The notes beneath the pieces are model-generated. The model was not told the origin of the DNA. It saw only the letters and a program-made list of their open reading frames with translations, and ran no database searches. This document shows positions 1-8,599 of a stretch of DNA of 24,493 bases, in pieces. Source of the DNA: Hyphomicrobiaceae bacterium UBA4460 (GTDB lineage: Bacteria > Pseudomonadota > Alphaproteobacteria > Rhizobiales > Methyloligellaceae); the NCBI GenBank assembly GCA_002390155.1, contig DGOS01000010.1:1-24493 (forward strand), read 5' to 3'. A program made the position numbers and the translations under genes. Numbering within the stretch: position 1 is the stretch's first letter; each line of letters begins with the position of its first letter.

Positions 1-633
1 GACGAGATCAACCGCGCCAGCCCCAAGACCCAGTCGGCCCTGCTTCAAGCCATGCAGGAGAACCATGTCACCACGGCGGGCGTCCGCCACGACGTGCCGC
101 GGCCTTTCCATGTGCTCGCCACCCAGAACCCGCTGGAGCAGGAAGGCACCTATCCCCTGCCCGAGGCGCAGCTCGACCGCTTCTTGCTGCAAATCGACAT
201 GTCCTATCCGGATGCAGACGCCGAGCGGCGCATGTTGTTCGCCACCACTGGCGTCGAGGAGCGCGAGTTGAAGACGATCCTCTCCGCCGATGAGCTGATG
301 CTGGCTCAACGGCTCGTGCGCCAGCTGCCCGTCGGCGATCAGGTGGTGGACGCGATCTTGCAGCTCGTCCGCTCCGCCCGTCCCGGCACCGGGGTCGACG
401 ATACGATGGACGAGATGATTGCCTGGGGTCCCGGGCCGCGCGCCAGCCAAGCGCTGATGCTGGCCGTTCGCGCCAAAGCGATGATGGAGGGCCGGCTTGC
501 GCCGTCCGTCGATGACGTCGTTGATTTGGCCGAGCCTGTCTTGAAACACCGTATGGCGCTCACCTTCGCCGCGCGCGCCGAAGGCGTCGATATGAGCGAC
601 ATGATGACAAGGCTCATTGAGCCGCTGAGGTAG
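1..633 (+). CDS. MoxR-family AAA+ ATPase (5' end outside window)
   Basis: This is the C-terminal 210 residues of a MoxR-type AAA+ ATPase; the reading frame is open from base 1, so the start lies upstream. The visible part opens at the Walker B motif [20 protein letters not shown]. The sensor-1 and arginine-finger block follows ([19 protein letters not shown] then LDRF, about residues 40-61), and then the lid domain. The Walker A motif is not in the window. MoxR ATPases are thought to act as chaperones that mature or activate partner complexes, usually working with VWA-domain proteins encoded next to them. Here the partners are the DUF58 and VWA-like membrane proteins directly downstream, with 7 bp to the next start. 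The family call is firm; the client of this particular complex is not known. Confidence 0.95.
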   Translation, partial: DEINRASPKTQSALLQAMQENHVTTAGVRHDVPRPFHVLATQNPLEQEGTYPLPEAQLDRFLLQIDMSYPDADAERRMLFATTGVEERELKTILSADELMLAQRLVRQLPVGDQVVDAILQLVRSARPGTGVDDTMDEMIAWGPGPRASQALMLAVRAKAMMEGRLAPSVDDVVDLAEPVLKHRMALTFAARAEGVDMSDMMTRLIEPLR

Positions 634-640
634 CCAACCC

Positions 641-1588
641 TTGGCAAACGCGAAAGCGACATCACTTCAGCCGTTTCTGGCGGAGGAAGCCGAGGCCCAT
701 GGGTTGGCGGCGCGCATGCCTGCGCTTCTCATCGAGGCGCAACGCGTCGCGCACACAGTGACGCACGGCACCCACGGTCGACGGCGTCCGGGCCCCGGCG
801 AAACGTTTTGGCAGTTCCGTCACTTCGACACGAATGACTCCGTCGCGGGCATCGACTGGCGGCGGTCAGCGAGCTCCGACCATCTGTTCGTACGCGAGCG
901 GGAATGGGAAGCGGCGCACACGGTCTGGCTTTGGACCGACCTGTCGCCCTCCATGCGGTTTCAGTCGTCCTTGTCGAACACGTCCAAGGAAAGCCGCGCC
1001 GTCGTGCTTACACTTGCGCTCACCGAGCTTCTGTCGCGCGCCGGCGAGCGCGTGGGACTGTTCGGCGGCCGGCCCTTCGCAGGCCGCAACACAAGCCGGA
1101 AGGTCGCCGAAGTTCTGTTGAACGAAACGGCGGAAGGAAGCCTCCCGCCCGATGCCCGGCTCAGCCGCTTTTCCGAATGCCTCCTGTTCTCCGACTTCCT
1201 TGAGCCGGTGGACGAGACGGTGGCCAAGCTTCAAGCAATCGCCAGCCTGGGCGTGCGAGGGCATCTCGTTCAGATTCTCGATCCGGCCGAGGAGACACTG
1301 CCTTACGCTGGCCGCACCGAGTTCGCCGCGAGCGAAGGCGGTGACCGGCTGATCGCCGGACGCGCCGAGAATTTGCGCGACAGCTACCTCAAACGGATGA
1401 AACGCCACCGCATCGATCTTCAAGAAGCGGCGCGCCGCCTCGGCTGGTCATTCGTCGTGCATCACACAGACCGGCCGCCGGAAGAGGTCGTACTCGCCGT
1501 CCATAACCATCTTGCAGGGCTCGACCGCGACTACCGCTTTCGCGCGGCTGGCGGCAAGACGGGACACACTGAGGCGGGCGCCGCATGA
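641..1588 (+). CDS. DUF58 domain-containing protein
   Basis: A 315-residue soluble protein of the DUF58 family, the usual partner of MoxR ATPases. The family signature sits near residues 65-95: [20 protein letters not shown] followed by LFVREREWE. After it comes a VWA-like strand, [15 protein letters not shown], whose D-L-S-P-S matches the DxSxS metal-binding pattern. No signal peptide or membrane segment is visible. The start is TTG at 641, with GAGG at 627-630 as a weak ribosome binding site. An internal ATG at 716 would remove conserved sequence less economically. The stop overlaps the next gene's start (ATGA at 1585-1588), which suggests translational coupling. Function beyond association with MoxR and VWA systems is not established. 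Confidence 0.9.
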   Translation: MANAKATSLQPFLAEEAEAHGLAARMPALLIEAQRVAHTVTHGTHGRRRPGPGETFWQFRHFDTNDSVAGIDWRRSASSDHLFVREREWEAAHTVWLWTDLSPSMRFQSSLSNTSKESRAVVLTLALTELLSRAGERVGLFGGRPFAGRNTSRKVAEVLLNETAEGSLPPDARLSRFSECLLFSDFLEPVDETVAKLQAIASLGVRGHLVQILDPAEETLPYAGRTEFAASEGGDRLIAGRAENLRDSYLKRMKRHRIDLQEAARRLGWSFVVHHTDRPPEEVVLAVHNHLAGLDRDYRFRAAGGKTGHTEAGAA

Positions 1589-4437
1589 TGACGCTGGGAT
1601 CCATAGGCTTCCTTCAGCCTTGGCTGCTGGTGGCGCTCGCGGCACTGCCCGCCATTTGGTGGCTGCTGCGCTTCACGCCGCCCAGTCCGAAGGTCGTGGT
1701 GTTTCCCCCCACGCGCCTCTTGAAGGACTTGAAGCCAACCGAGGAGACGCCGGCCCGCAGCCCCTGGTGGCTGACCCTGCTGCGCATGCTGCTCGCCGCA
1801 CTTCTGATCCTGGCGCTGGCGCGGCCCGTGCTCAATCCCGACCGCGAAACCTTCGCCGGCGAAGGCCCGCTGCTTCTCGTGGTGGACAATGGCTGGGCGT
1901 CCGCCGCCCATTGGGGCGGACGCCGCGAGGCGATAGCTGCCGCCATCGATCGTGCCGGCCGCGACGGACGCATGGTCATCCTAGCGCCGACGGCCACGGC
2001 ACAGCCGCTCGGCGAACCGCTCCCGGCCGATGAGTTGCGCGAGCGTATTGCTGGGCTAATCCCCGAGCCATACGCGCCCGACCGCATGGGCCTTGCCGAA
2101 ATATTGGAGAAGGATATTAAACCTGCGAGCGGCTACAGCGTCCTCTGGCTCTCCGACGGACTCGATTACGGCAAGAGCGAAGACTTTGCAGGCCGCTTGG
2201 CCAAGCTTGCCGGCGACGGCGGCAGCCTCTCGGTGCTCAAGCCGGATGGCAGCGAAACGCCGCTCGCGCTCGGCCGTGCCTCCGGTGAAGGCGGCGTGCT
2301 GGCCGGGCGTGTGCTGAGCGGTGCCGACGGCCCGCGCACCGGCACGGTGAGCGCGCTTACCGGACGTGACGAGCCCCTCGGTGAGGCACCTTTCAAGATC
2401 AAAGAGGGCGAGCGCGAAGCCCAGGCGGAATTCGAGCTGCCGCTGGAAATCCGCAACCAAGTCGCGCGCATTCAGATCAAAGGCGAGCGCTCCGCTGGTG
2501 CGGTCCACTTGCTTGACGCCCGCTCGCAATGGCATCGCGTCGGCATTGTTTCCGGCGAATCCCGCGAGGAGGCGCAGCCGCTCCTGTCGCCGCTCTATTA
2601 TGTCGAGCGCGCGCTTTCGCCCTACGCCGACGTTGTCCGCCCGAATGAGACGAACGTGGCGACCGCCGTGCACGATCTCATCGACAAGCAGCGGGTCTCC
2701 ACCATTGTTCTGGCCGATATCGGCAAGCTCGTCGCCGGCACCCAAGAAGAACTCGAAGCTTGGCTCAAGGACGGCGGCGTCCTGATCCGGTTCGCAGGGC
2801 CTAGGCTCGAACAGGGTGGCGACGAACTCCTGCCCGTGGCGCTGCGCCGCGGCGGCCGGTCATTGGGCGGCTCGCTCTCATGGAGCACGCCGCAACCGCT
2901 CGCGCCGTTCGAGGACAAGAGTCCGTTCAAGGGTCTCGAGATTGCCGACGACGTGCGCGTCAACCGCCAAGTGCTCGCCGACCCGACCGTCGCCATGGAC
3001 GCCGAAGTGTGGGCCGCGCTCGCCGACGGCACACCTTTGGTGACGGCGGCCAAGCACGATGAGGGCTGGATCGTTCTGTTCCATGTGACCGCCAATTCCG
3101 ATTGGTCCAACCTGCCGCTCTCAGGCCTCTTCGTGGAGATGCTCCGCCGCGCCGTCGCGCTTGGTCCAAGTCAGGTGGGTGCGGCGACAGGCGACGAAGC
3201 CGCATCCGTCGAGGCAGGCACGCCCACGCCGGCCGCGACCACCGCGTTCGCGCCCATCCAAACCCTGGACGGCTTCGGTCAACTGGTCCCGCCGCCTTTG
3301 CGCGCGGCGCCCATCTCGCCGGACGCCTTCGACAAGACCACACCAAGCGCTGAGCACCCGCCCGGATATTACGGCCCGTCAAGCGCCGCCCATGCGCTGA
3401 ACGTCGTGAATGCCAAGACCGCGCTGACACCCCTGACGAGTGTGGAAGGCGCAAGTACCGTTAGCGGCTACACCCTGAAGAAGCCCTTCGCACTTGAACC
3501 TTGGCTCTATATCGCCGCGCTTGCGCTGTTCGCCATTGACATTCTCGCCGTCCTTGCTCTGAGCACGGGCTTCAGGTTCCGTCGCCGTGGCGCCGTCGCA
3601 GCCGCTATTATCCTCGCATTCGCGCTCGTACCGCTTGCGTTCACCGCACCGAGCTTTGCTGCCGAAATCAAAAGTGCGGAGTCGACGGGCAACGCGGACG
3701 ACGACTTCGCCCTGAGAGCCTCCCTCAAAACGCGTCTCGCCTACGTGATGACGGGCGACGCCGACATCGACCGCACCAGCCAAGAGGGCCTTGGGGGTTT
3801 GAGCAAGGTGCTTCAGGCCCGCACCGCGCTTGAACCTGGCGCTCCGATGGGTGTCGACATCGACAAGGACGAACTCTCTTTCTTCCCGGTGCTGTATTGG
3901 CCCGTGCGCGAAGACGCCGAGCCGATGTCGGATAAGACCCTGGCAAAGATCGACGCCTACATGAAACAGGGCGGCATGATCATCTTCGACACGCGCGACC
4001 AAGAGCGGGTGTCCTATGGCGGCGTGCAGGGCAAGGCGCTCAACCGGCTCATCGGCCAGCTCGACATTCCGCCGCTGGAGCCCGTGCCGGAGAACCACGT
4101 TCTCACCAAGTCGTTCTATCTGATGCATAGCTTCCCCGGCCGCTGGGACGGCGGCTCGCTTTGGGTCGAGGCCGCGCCGGCCGGCGAGGCTGAGCGCAGT
4201 GAACGCTCCCGCCGTACCGATGGCGTCAGCTCACTCGTCATCACCTCGAACGACCTCGCGTCCGCTTGGGCACTCGACGAAGCGAACCGGCCAATGTTCC
4301 CGGTCGTACCCGGCGGCGAAGTGCAGCGGGAGATGGCGTTCCGTGCCGGCGTGAACCTCGTGATGTACGCGCTCACGGGCAACTACAAAGCCGATCAGGT
4401 GCATGTCCCTGCCCTACTCGAGCGCTTGGGGCAGTAA
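1585..4437 (+). CDS. BatA-like/DUF4159 membrane protein
   Basis: A 950-residue inner-membrane protein. The N-terminus is of the BatA (aerotolerance regulator N-terminal) type, with hydrophobic segments near residues 9-26 and 61-79. A VWA-like region follows (residues about 95-215), but its first metal motif is degenerate: D101-N-G-W-A replaces DxSxS, while the later L-S-D191-G is kept. Two more membrane segments lie near residues 640-660 and 669-692, the second ending in a signal-peptidase-like A-F-A context (SFAAEI). The C-terminal 240 residues match DUF4159, including MIIFDTRDQ near residues 797-805, and probably sit in the periplasm. The gene overlaps the DUF58 gene by 4 bp and ends 3 bp before the next start. 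Large fusions of this kind are common in alphaproteobacterial MoxR clusters. The role is inferred only from context. Confidence 0.88.
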   Translation: MMTLGSIGFLQPWLLVALAALPAIWWLLRFTPPSPKVVVFPPTRLLKDLKPTEETPARSPWWLTLLRMLLAALLILALARPVLNPDRETFAGEGPLLLVVDNGWASAAHWGGRREAIAAAIDRAGRDGRMVILAPTATAQPLGEPLPADELRERIAGLIPEPYAPDRMGLAEILEKDIKPASGYSVLWLSDGLDYGKSEDFAGRLAKLAGDGGSLSVLKPDGSETPLALGRASGEGGVLAGRVLSGADGPRTGTVSALTGRDEPLGEAPFKIKEGEREAQAEFELPLEIRNQVARIQIKGERSAGAVHLLDARSQWHRVGIVSGESREEAQPLLSPLYYVERALSPYADVVRPNETNVATAVHDLIDKQRVSTIVLADIGKLVAGTQEELEAWLKDGGVLIRFAGPRLEQGGDELLPVALRRGGRSLGGSLSWSTPQPLAPFEDKSPFKGLEIADDVRVNRQVLADPTVAMDAEVWAALADGTPLVTAAKHDEGWIVLFHVTANSDWSNLPLSGLFVEMLRRAVALGPSQVGAATGDEAASVEAGTPTPAATTAFAPIQTLDGFGQLVPPPLRAAPISPDAFDKTTPSAEHPPGYYGPSSAAHALNVVNAKTALTPLTSVEGASTVSGYTLKKPFALEPWLYIAALALFAIDILAVLALSTGFRFRRRGAVAAAIILAFALVPLAFTAPSFAAEIKSAESTGNADDDFALRASLKTRLAYVMTGDADIDRTSQEGLGGLSKVLQARTALEPGAPMGVDIDKDELSFFPVLYWPVREDAEPMSDKTLAKIDAYMKQGGMIIFDTRDQERVSYGGVQGKALNRLIGQLDIPPLEPVPENHVLTKSFYLMHSFPGRWDGGSLWVEAAPAGEAERSERSRRTDGVSSLVITSNDLASAWALDEANRPMFPVVPGGEVQREMAFRAGVNLVMYALTGNYKADQVHVPALLERLGQ

Positions 4438-4440
4438 GCC

Positions 4441-6537
4441 ATGAGCTGGTCGATCGAGTTCATCCCCTTCGTACCCTGGCCGGTCCTGTGGGTCATCGCC
4501 GCGATTGGCGCAGGTCTACTTGCGCTGCTGTTTTGGCGCGCGCGCCGCGGGGCCATCTTGCGTCTCTTGGCGTTTGCGCTGCTGATGCTGGCCCTCGCCA
4601 ATCCGCATCTCAAGCAGGAAGACCGCGAAGCGCTCAACGACATCGTCACCGTCGTCGTCGACGATAGTCAAAGCCAAGCTATTGCGGGCCGCACCGCGCG
4701 CACCGAGGAGGTGCGCGAGGCGCTGGAGGAACGGCTGAAAGAGATTCCCGATCTCGACGTGCGCTTTGTCCGGTCCAACTCGGTTTCCGCCGACAATGAG
4801 CGTGACGGCACATTGCTGTTCACGGATTTGGGTCAGGCGCTGGCCGACGTGCCGCCGGATCGCTTGGCGGGTGTCGTCATGATCACTGACGGCGAAGTGC
4901 ATGACGTCCCGGGCTCTGCGTCCGCGCTCGGTTTCGATGCGCCCGTCCATACGCTGCTCACGGGCAAGCAGGGCGAGTTCGACCGGCGGCTCGAGATATT
5001 GACTGCGCCGCGCTTCGGCATTGTCGGCAGTGTCCAGCCGATTGAGGTCAAGGTCAGCGAGACGAAACCCGGCGAGACGAATATCGTCACGCTCACCGTC
5101 ACCCATCAGGGGCGACCCCCGTCCAAGGAGGTCGTCCGCATCGGCGAGACGGTCGAGATCCCCGTCGAGATCGACCATGCCGGTCCCAACATCGTGGAGA
5201 TCGAGACCGAGAGCGCGCCCGGCGAGCTCACCACTATCAACAACCGCGCCGTGCTCACGGTGGAAGGCGTGCGCGAGAACCTGCGCGTGCTGCTGGTTTC
5301 CGGCGAACCGCACGCGGGCGAGCGCACTTGGCGCAACATGTTGAAGTCGGACGCTTCCGTCGACCTCGTGCACTTTACGATCTTGCGTCCGCCCGAGAAG
5401 CAGGACGGCACGCCGATCAATCAGCTGTCGCTGATCGCTTTCCCCACACGCGAGCTGTTCCAGGAGAAGCTCGATCAGTTCGACCTGATCATCTTCGACC
5501 GCTACCAGCGCCGCGGCGTGCTGCCGCTGCTCTATCTCGAAAACGTCTCGCGTTACGTGGAACGCGGCGGCGCCGTGCTGGTCTCCGCCGGCGACGACTA
5601 TGCCTCCGCTCTCAGCCTTTACCGCACGCCGCTCGGTCAGATCCTGCCCGCGGTTCCGTCGGGACGCGTCCTGGACGAACCCTATAAGCCGGCGCTGACC
5701 GATCTTGGCGGCAAGCATCCCGTGACCAGCGAACTGCCGGGCGCGCGTGGCGGCGGCCCGAACGCCGACGAGCCGACCTGGGGCCGTTGGTTCCGAGTGG
5801 TCGATACCAGCCCGCGAGAAGCCGAGGTCCTCATGAAAGGCGCCGGCGACCGGCCGCTGCTGGTCATCGGCGAGCGCGGCAAAGGACGCGTGGCACTGCT
5901 CCTGTCCGATCACACCTGGCTGTGGGCGCGCGGCTATGACGGCGGCGGCCCGTATTCGCATCTGCTGCGGCGGCTGGCGCACTGGCTGATGAAGGAGCCG
6001 GAGCTTGAGGAGGAGACCCTCAAAGCCACCAGCAAGGGGCAAACGCTCATCATCGAGCGCCGCTCCATCGAAGACGAGATCGACCCCGTCACCATCACCA
6101 CGCCGTCGGGCAAGCAAGAAGCCGTCACCCTCGACAAGGGCGAGCGCGGCATCTGGCGCAAGACGATGACGGTCGACGAGCAAGGCGTCTATCGCGTGGC
6201 CTCAGGCGAGCTCGCCAGCATCGCCACCGTGGGCAACGCCAACACCCGCGAGCTTTCCGCCGTGACGGCCACCGACGCGCCGCTCTCCCCCATTTTGGAG
6301 GAAACCGGGGGCGGTGCCTTCTGGCTTGGCCGCAAAGACGGCGAGGCCTCCAGCCTGCCGCGGCTCGCCATGGTCCGCAGCGGCCACGTGATGCACGGCA
6401 CCGATTGGCTCGGCCTGCACAAACGCGACGCCTATCACGTGAAGGGCGTACGGCTCTTCCCGCTATTCACCGGCTTCCTCGCGCTCGCGTTGCTCTTAGG
6501 TCTCCTGGCGGCCACCTGGTACCGCGAAGGCCATTAG
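4441..6537 (+). CDS. VWA-like/glutamine amidotransferase-like membrane protein
   Basis: A 698-residue membrane protein, last gene of the MoxR unit. It has two hydrophobic segments at the N-terminus (about residues 10-28 and 38-52) and one at the extreme C-terminus (about 672-692), so the bulk probably lies on one side of the membrane. A VWA-like fold is suggested by D74-D-S76-Q-S78 (DxSxS) and M-I-T-D150-G, so the metal site looks largely intact here, unlike in the upstream protein. Residues about 340-560 resemble the putative glutamine-amidotransferase-like domain often found in this position (LIIFDRYQRRGVLPLLYLEN, then GGAVLVSAGDDY). No catalytic Cys is obvious in that region, so amidotransferase activity is doubtful. 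Its stop codon directly abuts the stop of the convergent acetyltransferase gene. Confidence 0.85.
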   Translation: MSWSIEFIPFVPWPVLWVIAAIGAGLLALLFWRARRGAILRLLAFALLMLALANPHLKQEDREALNDIVTVVVDDSQSQAIAGRTARTEEVREALEERLKEIPDLDVRFVRSNSVSADNERDGTLLFTDLGQALADVPPDRLAGVVMITDGEVHDVPGSASALGFDAPVHTLLTGKQGEFDRRLEILTAPRFGIVGSVQPIEVKVSETKPGETNIVTLTVTHQGRPPSKEVVRIGETVEIPVEIDHAGPNIVEIETESAPGELTTINNRAVLTVEGVRENLRVLLVSGEPHAGERTWRNMLKSDASVDLVHFTILRPPEKQDGTPINQLSLIAFPTRELFQEKLDQFDLIIFDRYQRRGVLPLLYLENVSRYVERGGAVLVSAGDDYASALSLYRTPLGQILPAVPSGRVLDEPYKPALTDLGGKHPVTSELPGARGGGPNADEPTWGRWFRVVDTSPREAEVLMKGAGDRPLLVIGERGKGRVALLLSDHTWLWARGYDGGGPYSHLLRRLAHWLMKEPELEEETLKATSKGQTLIIERRSIEDEIDPVTITTPSGKQEAVTLDKGERGIWRKTMTVDEQGVYRVASGELASIATVGNANTRELSAVTATDAPLSPILEETGGGAFWLGRKDGEASSLPRLAMVRSGHVMHGTDWLGLHKRDAYHVKGVRLFPLFTGFLALALLLGLLAATWYREGH

Positions 6538-7041
6538 CTAGCGGTCCGCTTGCGCCTTGACCTGTCCGGCGACGGCGTCCAGAGCGCCGGGCACGAGCTC
6601 GGCGGCCAACAGGCGCGCAGGATCGACGGGACCGGGAAGCGCAATCTTTCCAGGCACGACCGGCACGAAGCCGAAGCGCTCGTAATAGGGCATGTCGCCG
6701 ACGAGCAGCACCAGGCCGAAGCCTTGATCCTTGGCGCGAGCGAGGCCCTCACCGACCAGCGCCTTGCCGTAACCGCTGCCCTTGACGTCGGGATCGACCA
6801 CCAGCGGCCCGAGCAGCAACCCGCCTTCAGAATCCCCGATTGTGATTGCGGTGAAATGGATGCCGCCCACGAGGCGCCCGTCCAGCCAGCCCGCGAGGCT
6901 CAGCGCGGACACAGGCGGCACGCCTTCGCGCACCCGATACGCCGTCCGCGTGAAGCGCCCAGGCCCGAAAGCCACGGCAGAGAGCGTTGACATGGCCGCT
7001 TCGTCGGCGGCGGTCTGAGAGAGAATTTCAAAAGTTGTCAT
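6538..7041 (-). CDS. GNAT-family N-acetyltransferase
   Basis: A 167-residue single-domain acetyltransferase, close in layout to the COG3153 (YhbS-like) group. The acetyl-CoA binding motif A is LLLGPLVVDPDVKGSGYGKA, where K-G-S-G-Y-G fits the (R/Q)xxGxG/A loop with Lys in first place. The family's aromatic signature MPYYERFGFVPV is present near residues 118-129. The acceptor substrate cannot be read from the sequence. The ATG start at 7041 has no clear Shine-Dalgarno sequence; a short inverted repeat with 6-bp arms (7061-7066 and 7073-7078) lies 20 bp upstream. The stop is immediately adjacent to the stop of the opposing gene (bases TAGCTA at 6535-6540), leaving no intergenic base between them. 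Confidence 0.9.
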   Translation of the reverse strand: MTTFEILSQTAADEAAMSTLSAVAFGPGRFTRTAYRVREGVPPVSALSLAGWLDGRLVGGIHFTAITIGDSEGGLLLGPLVVDPDVKGSGYGKALVGEGLARAKDQGFGLVLLVGDMPYYERFGFVPVVPGKIALPGPVDPARLLAAELVPGALDAVAGQVKAQADR

Positions 7042-7123
7042 GGCGTTTGCACCAAATCATCGAGGGGAAAATCCCTCGCCGGCCAGGCACCAAACGCAAG
7101 TTTCCAGAGAAAGGACGAGGTGA

Positions 7124-7174
7124 CGGCGACGAGGCTCAAGCGGTCCGCTGAAAGCGGGCGCACCCTCGTCGTCG
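7124..7174 (+). promoter_or_regulatory. Two-stem inverted-repeat element upstream of wrbA
   Basis: An 11-bp outer stem (7124-7134 with 7164-7174, ten Watson-Crick pairs and one G-U) encloses a 7-bp inner hairpin (7143-7149 with 7153-7159, one U-G pair, loop GAA). Both wobble pairs are G-U only if the + strand is transcribed; on the - strand they become C-A mismatches. This favours a + strand RNA, that is, a long wrbA leader or a small RNA. No known riboswitch class was recognised. Confidence 0.35.
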
Positions 7175-7357
7175 GGGAAATGCCGAAATTTCGATCCTCG
7201 TACACATGACGGGCGGTGCCATATCACGGACGGGGCCTTGACGTAAAGCGGTCTAGCGGGCGAAGGCCCAGCAAAGTTTACGAACCCGTCCAAGTTCACT
7301 ATGTGTTATCGCCTCTCGTCACATTGTTGAATCTGCTAGGCTAAAGACTGACGAGAC

Positions 7358-7379
7358 GGGGGCGTGGAGCCACACCCCT
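7358..7379 (+). promoter_or_regulatory. Hairpin in the wrbA leader
   Basis: Arms GGGGGCGTGG (7358-7367) and CCACACCCCT (7370-7379) pair over ten positions with one C-A mismatch and a terminal G-U. The two-base centre means that the innermost pairs must open to form a loop. It directly abuts GGAGG at 7380-7384, which lies 20 bp before the wrbA ATG and is too far to be its normal ribosome binding site. GGGGAC at 7391-7396 is better placed. The hairpin could affect ribosome access or transcript stability. Confidence 0.3.
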
Positions 7380-7404
7380 GGAGGTCAATCGGGGACTTTG
7401 TTTT

Positions 7405-8025
7405 ATGGCGGACACAGCGCAACTTCTCGTTCTTTATCACTCATCCTATGGGCACACCGAGACACTGGCCTATGCGATGGCGCATGGCGTCCGCGCGGTC
7501 GAGGACATTCAGGTGACGGTCAAGCGGGTGCCGGAGCTGATGCCCGAGGATGTCATGCGCGGCGCCGGCATGAAGGTCGAGCAGCCTGCCGAGATCGCCG
7601 ACCCGCAAGAGCTCGCCAACTATGACGGCATCATCGTGGGCACGCCGACCCGCTTCGGCAATATGTCCTCACAGTTGCGCTACTTCTTCGATCAGACCGG
7701 GCCGCTCTGGGTTGCCGGCGCGCTGATCGGCAAGGTCGGCAGTGTCTTCACCTCGACCTCGACCGGCGGCGGCAACGAGACCACCATCGTCTCCGTCCAT
7801 TCCACCATGCTGCACCATGGCATGGTCGTGGTCGGCCTGCCCTATTCGGCGCCCGACCTCCCGGACATCAGCGAAGTGAAGGGCGGCTCGCCCTATGGCG
7901 CGGGCACCATCGCCGCGCCGGACGGCTCACGCGTGCCGTCGCAAAAGGACCTCAACCTCGCGAGCTTCCAGGGCCACCACGTGGCCAAAATCACCAAGAG
8001 GCTGGCGGGCGGCCTCGACGACTAG
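7405..8025 (+). CDS. wrbA: NAD(P)H:quinone oxidoreductase WrbA
   Basis: A 206-residue flavodoxin-fold protein, close to the usual WrbA length of about 200. WrbA binds FMN and reduces quinones by two electrons using NAD(P)H, which limits radical formation under oxidative stress; it is cytoplasmic and tetrameric. The FMN phosphate-binding loop is [12 protein letters not shown] near residues 11-22. The family blocks [20 protein letters not shown] (residues about 78-97) and [10 protein letters not shown] with [11 protein letters not shown] (about 115-140) are all present. The ATG at 7405 is preceded by GGGGAC at 7391-7396. The gene ends convergently with a Nudix hydrolase, and the two TAG stop codons share the palindrome CTAG at 8022-8025. 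Confidence 0.96.
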   Translation: MADTAQLLVLYHSSYGHTETLAYAMAHGVRAVEDIQVTVKRVPELMPEDVMRGAGMKVEQPAEIADPQELANYDGIIVGTPTRFGNMSSQLRYFFDQTGPLWVAGALIGKVGSVFTSTSTGGGNETTIVSVHSTMLHHGMVVVGLPYSAPDLPDISEVKGGSPYGAGTIAAPDGSRVPSQKDLNLASFQGHHVAKITKRLAGGLDD

Positions 8026-8546
8026 GCGGACCATTTCGGACTGACCGAAGCGCCTCCGAAAATCTCGGCGAGGCGCTGACGCGTACCCGCATCGGTTTGC
8101 GCCGGCACATCGTCGGCCGCGAACATCTCCGCCTCGGCGATCTCGCCCAATTGCACATGGCGGCCGCGCCGCGTCCACGCGCGGATCAGATAGACCGCGA
8201 TGTGGTCCCCCGGAAAATTCGCGTTGTTGGAGAAGATCCCATGCAGAAGCGGCGGACCGGTAAGCGTCACGCCAACCTCCTCACCCAGCTCCCGGGCCAG
8301 CCCCTCTTCAAGCGTCTCGCCCCACTCCACGCCGCCGCCCGGAAAAAACCAGCCAGGCCGGTAGCTGTGCCGCACGAGCAGCAAGCGGTCCGCCTCGTCG
8401 ATCACCACGCCTTGCGCGCCAAGCGTCATGCCGCGCCGCAAACGCCAGAAGGGGCGAAGCGTTGCCGTGACGAGGCGCGAAAGCGCCGGACCAGTTGGGC
8501 GTTGGGAACTCATGCCTTGAGCCTGTAACAGCAGAGCACCGAACAC
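8022..8546 (-). CDS. Nudix hydrolase
   Basis: A 174-residue Nudix-fold hydrolase. The Nudix box GX5EX7REUXEEXGU is complete at about residues 71-93 ([12 protein letters not shown] then [11 protein letters not shown]), so the Mg-binding glutamates are intact. These enzymes split nucleoside diphosphates linked to another moiety, but the substrate cannot be told from the sequence. The start is uncertain. GTG at 8546 is chosen because AGGAGG lies 4 bases ahead of it (8551-8556 on the - strand). ATG at 8513 gives a 163-residue protein that fits the family N-terminus better but has almost no ribosome binding site. A TTG at 8570 is also in frame and less likely. The stop overlaps that of wrbA. Confidence 0.9.
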   Translation of the reverse strand: MFGALLLQAQGMSSQRPTGPALSRLVTATLRPFWRLRRGMTLGAQGVVIDEADRLLLVRHSYRPGWFFPGGGVEWGETLEEGLARELGEEVGVTLTGPPLLHGIFSNNANFPGDHIAVYLIRAWTRRGRHVQLGEIAEAEMFAADDVPAQTDAGTRQRLAEIFGGASVSPKWSA

Positions 8547-8564
8547 AATGCCTCCTGGGCACGC

Positions 8565-8578
8565 CGCCAAATTTGGCG
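8565..8578. promoter_or_regulatory. Perfect 14-bp palindrome, candidate operator
   Basis: CGCCAAATTTGGCG is perfectly self-complementary. It sits in the short gap between the divergent Nudix and metallophosphoesterase genes, 8 bases from AGGAGG on the - strand and 6 bases from AAGGAGG on the + strand. A dimeric regulator bound here could affect both genes. Placement is the main argument: a 14-bp perfect palindrome is expected about once or twice by chance in a window this size, but rarely in so short a gap. Confidence 0.35.
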
Positions 8579-8599
8579 ATCGGCAAGGAGGCCATTAGG

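Larger units (their letters stand above)
7042..7404. other. 363-bp gap between divergent GNAT and wrbA genes
   Basis: No convincing gene lies here. It is the divergent regulatory region of the acetyltransferase and wrbA. It holds a 6-bp-arm inverted repeat (7061-7078), a two-stem element (7124-7174), a perfect 10-bp palindrome CGAAATTTCG (7184-7193) and a hairpin just ahead of wrbA (7358-7379), the larger ones listed separately. An isolated TTGACG occurs near 7240, but I found no good -10 hexamer at 16-18 bp from it, so no promoter is called. Confidence 0.6.

Noticed and set aside
4516..6183. Long - strand open frame (555 codons) opposite the 698-residue membrane protein gene
   Set aside because: The + strand protein has membrane segments and family motifs and fits the operon. 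The - strand product is Arg/His/Gln-rich without motifs, typical of a GC-rich shadow frame.
7057..7299. 80-codon - strand frame in the GNAT/wrbA gap
   Set aside because: No ribosome binding site, no motif, composition unlike the neighbours, and it crosses the two-stem element.
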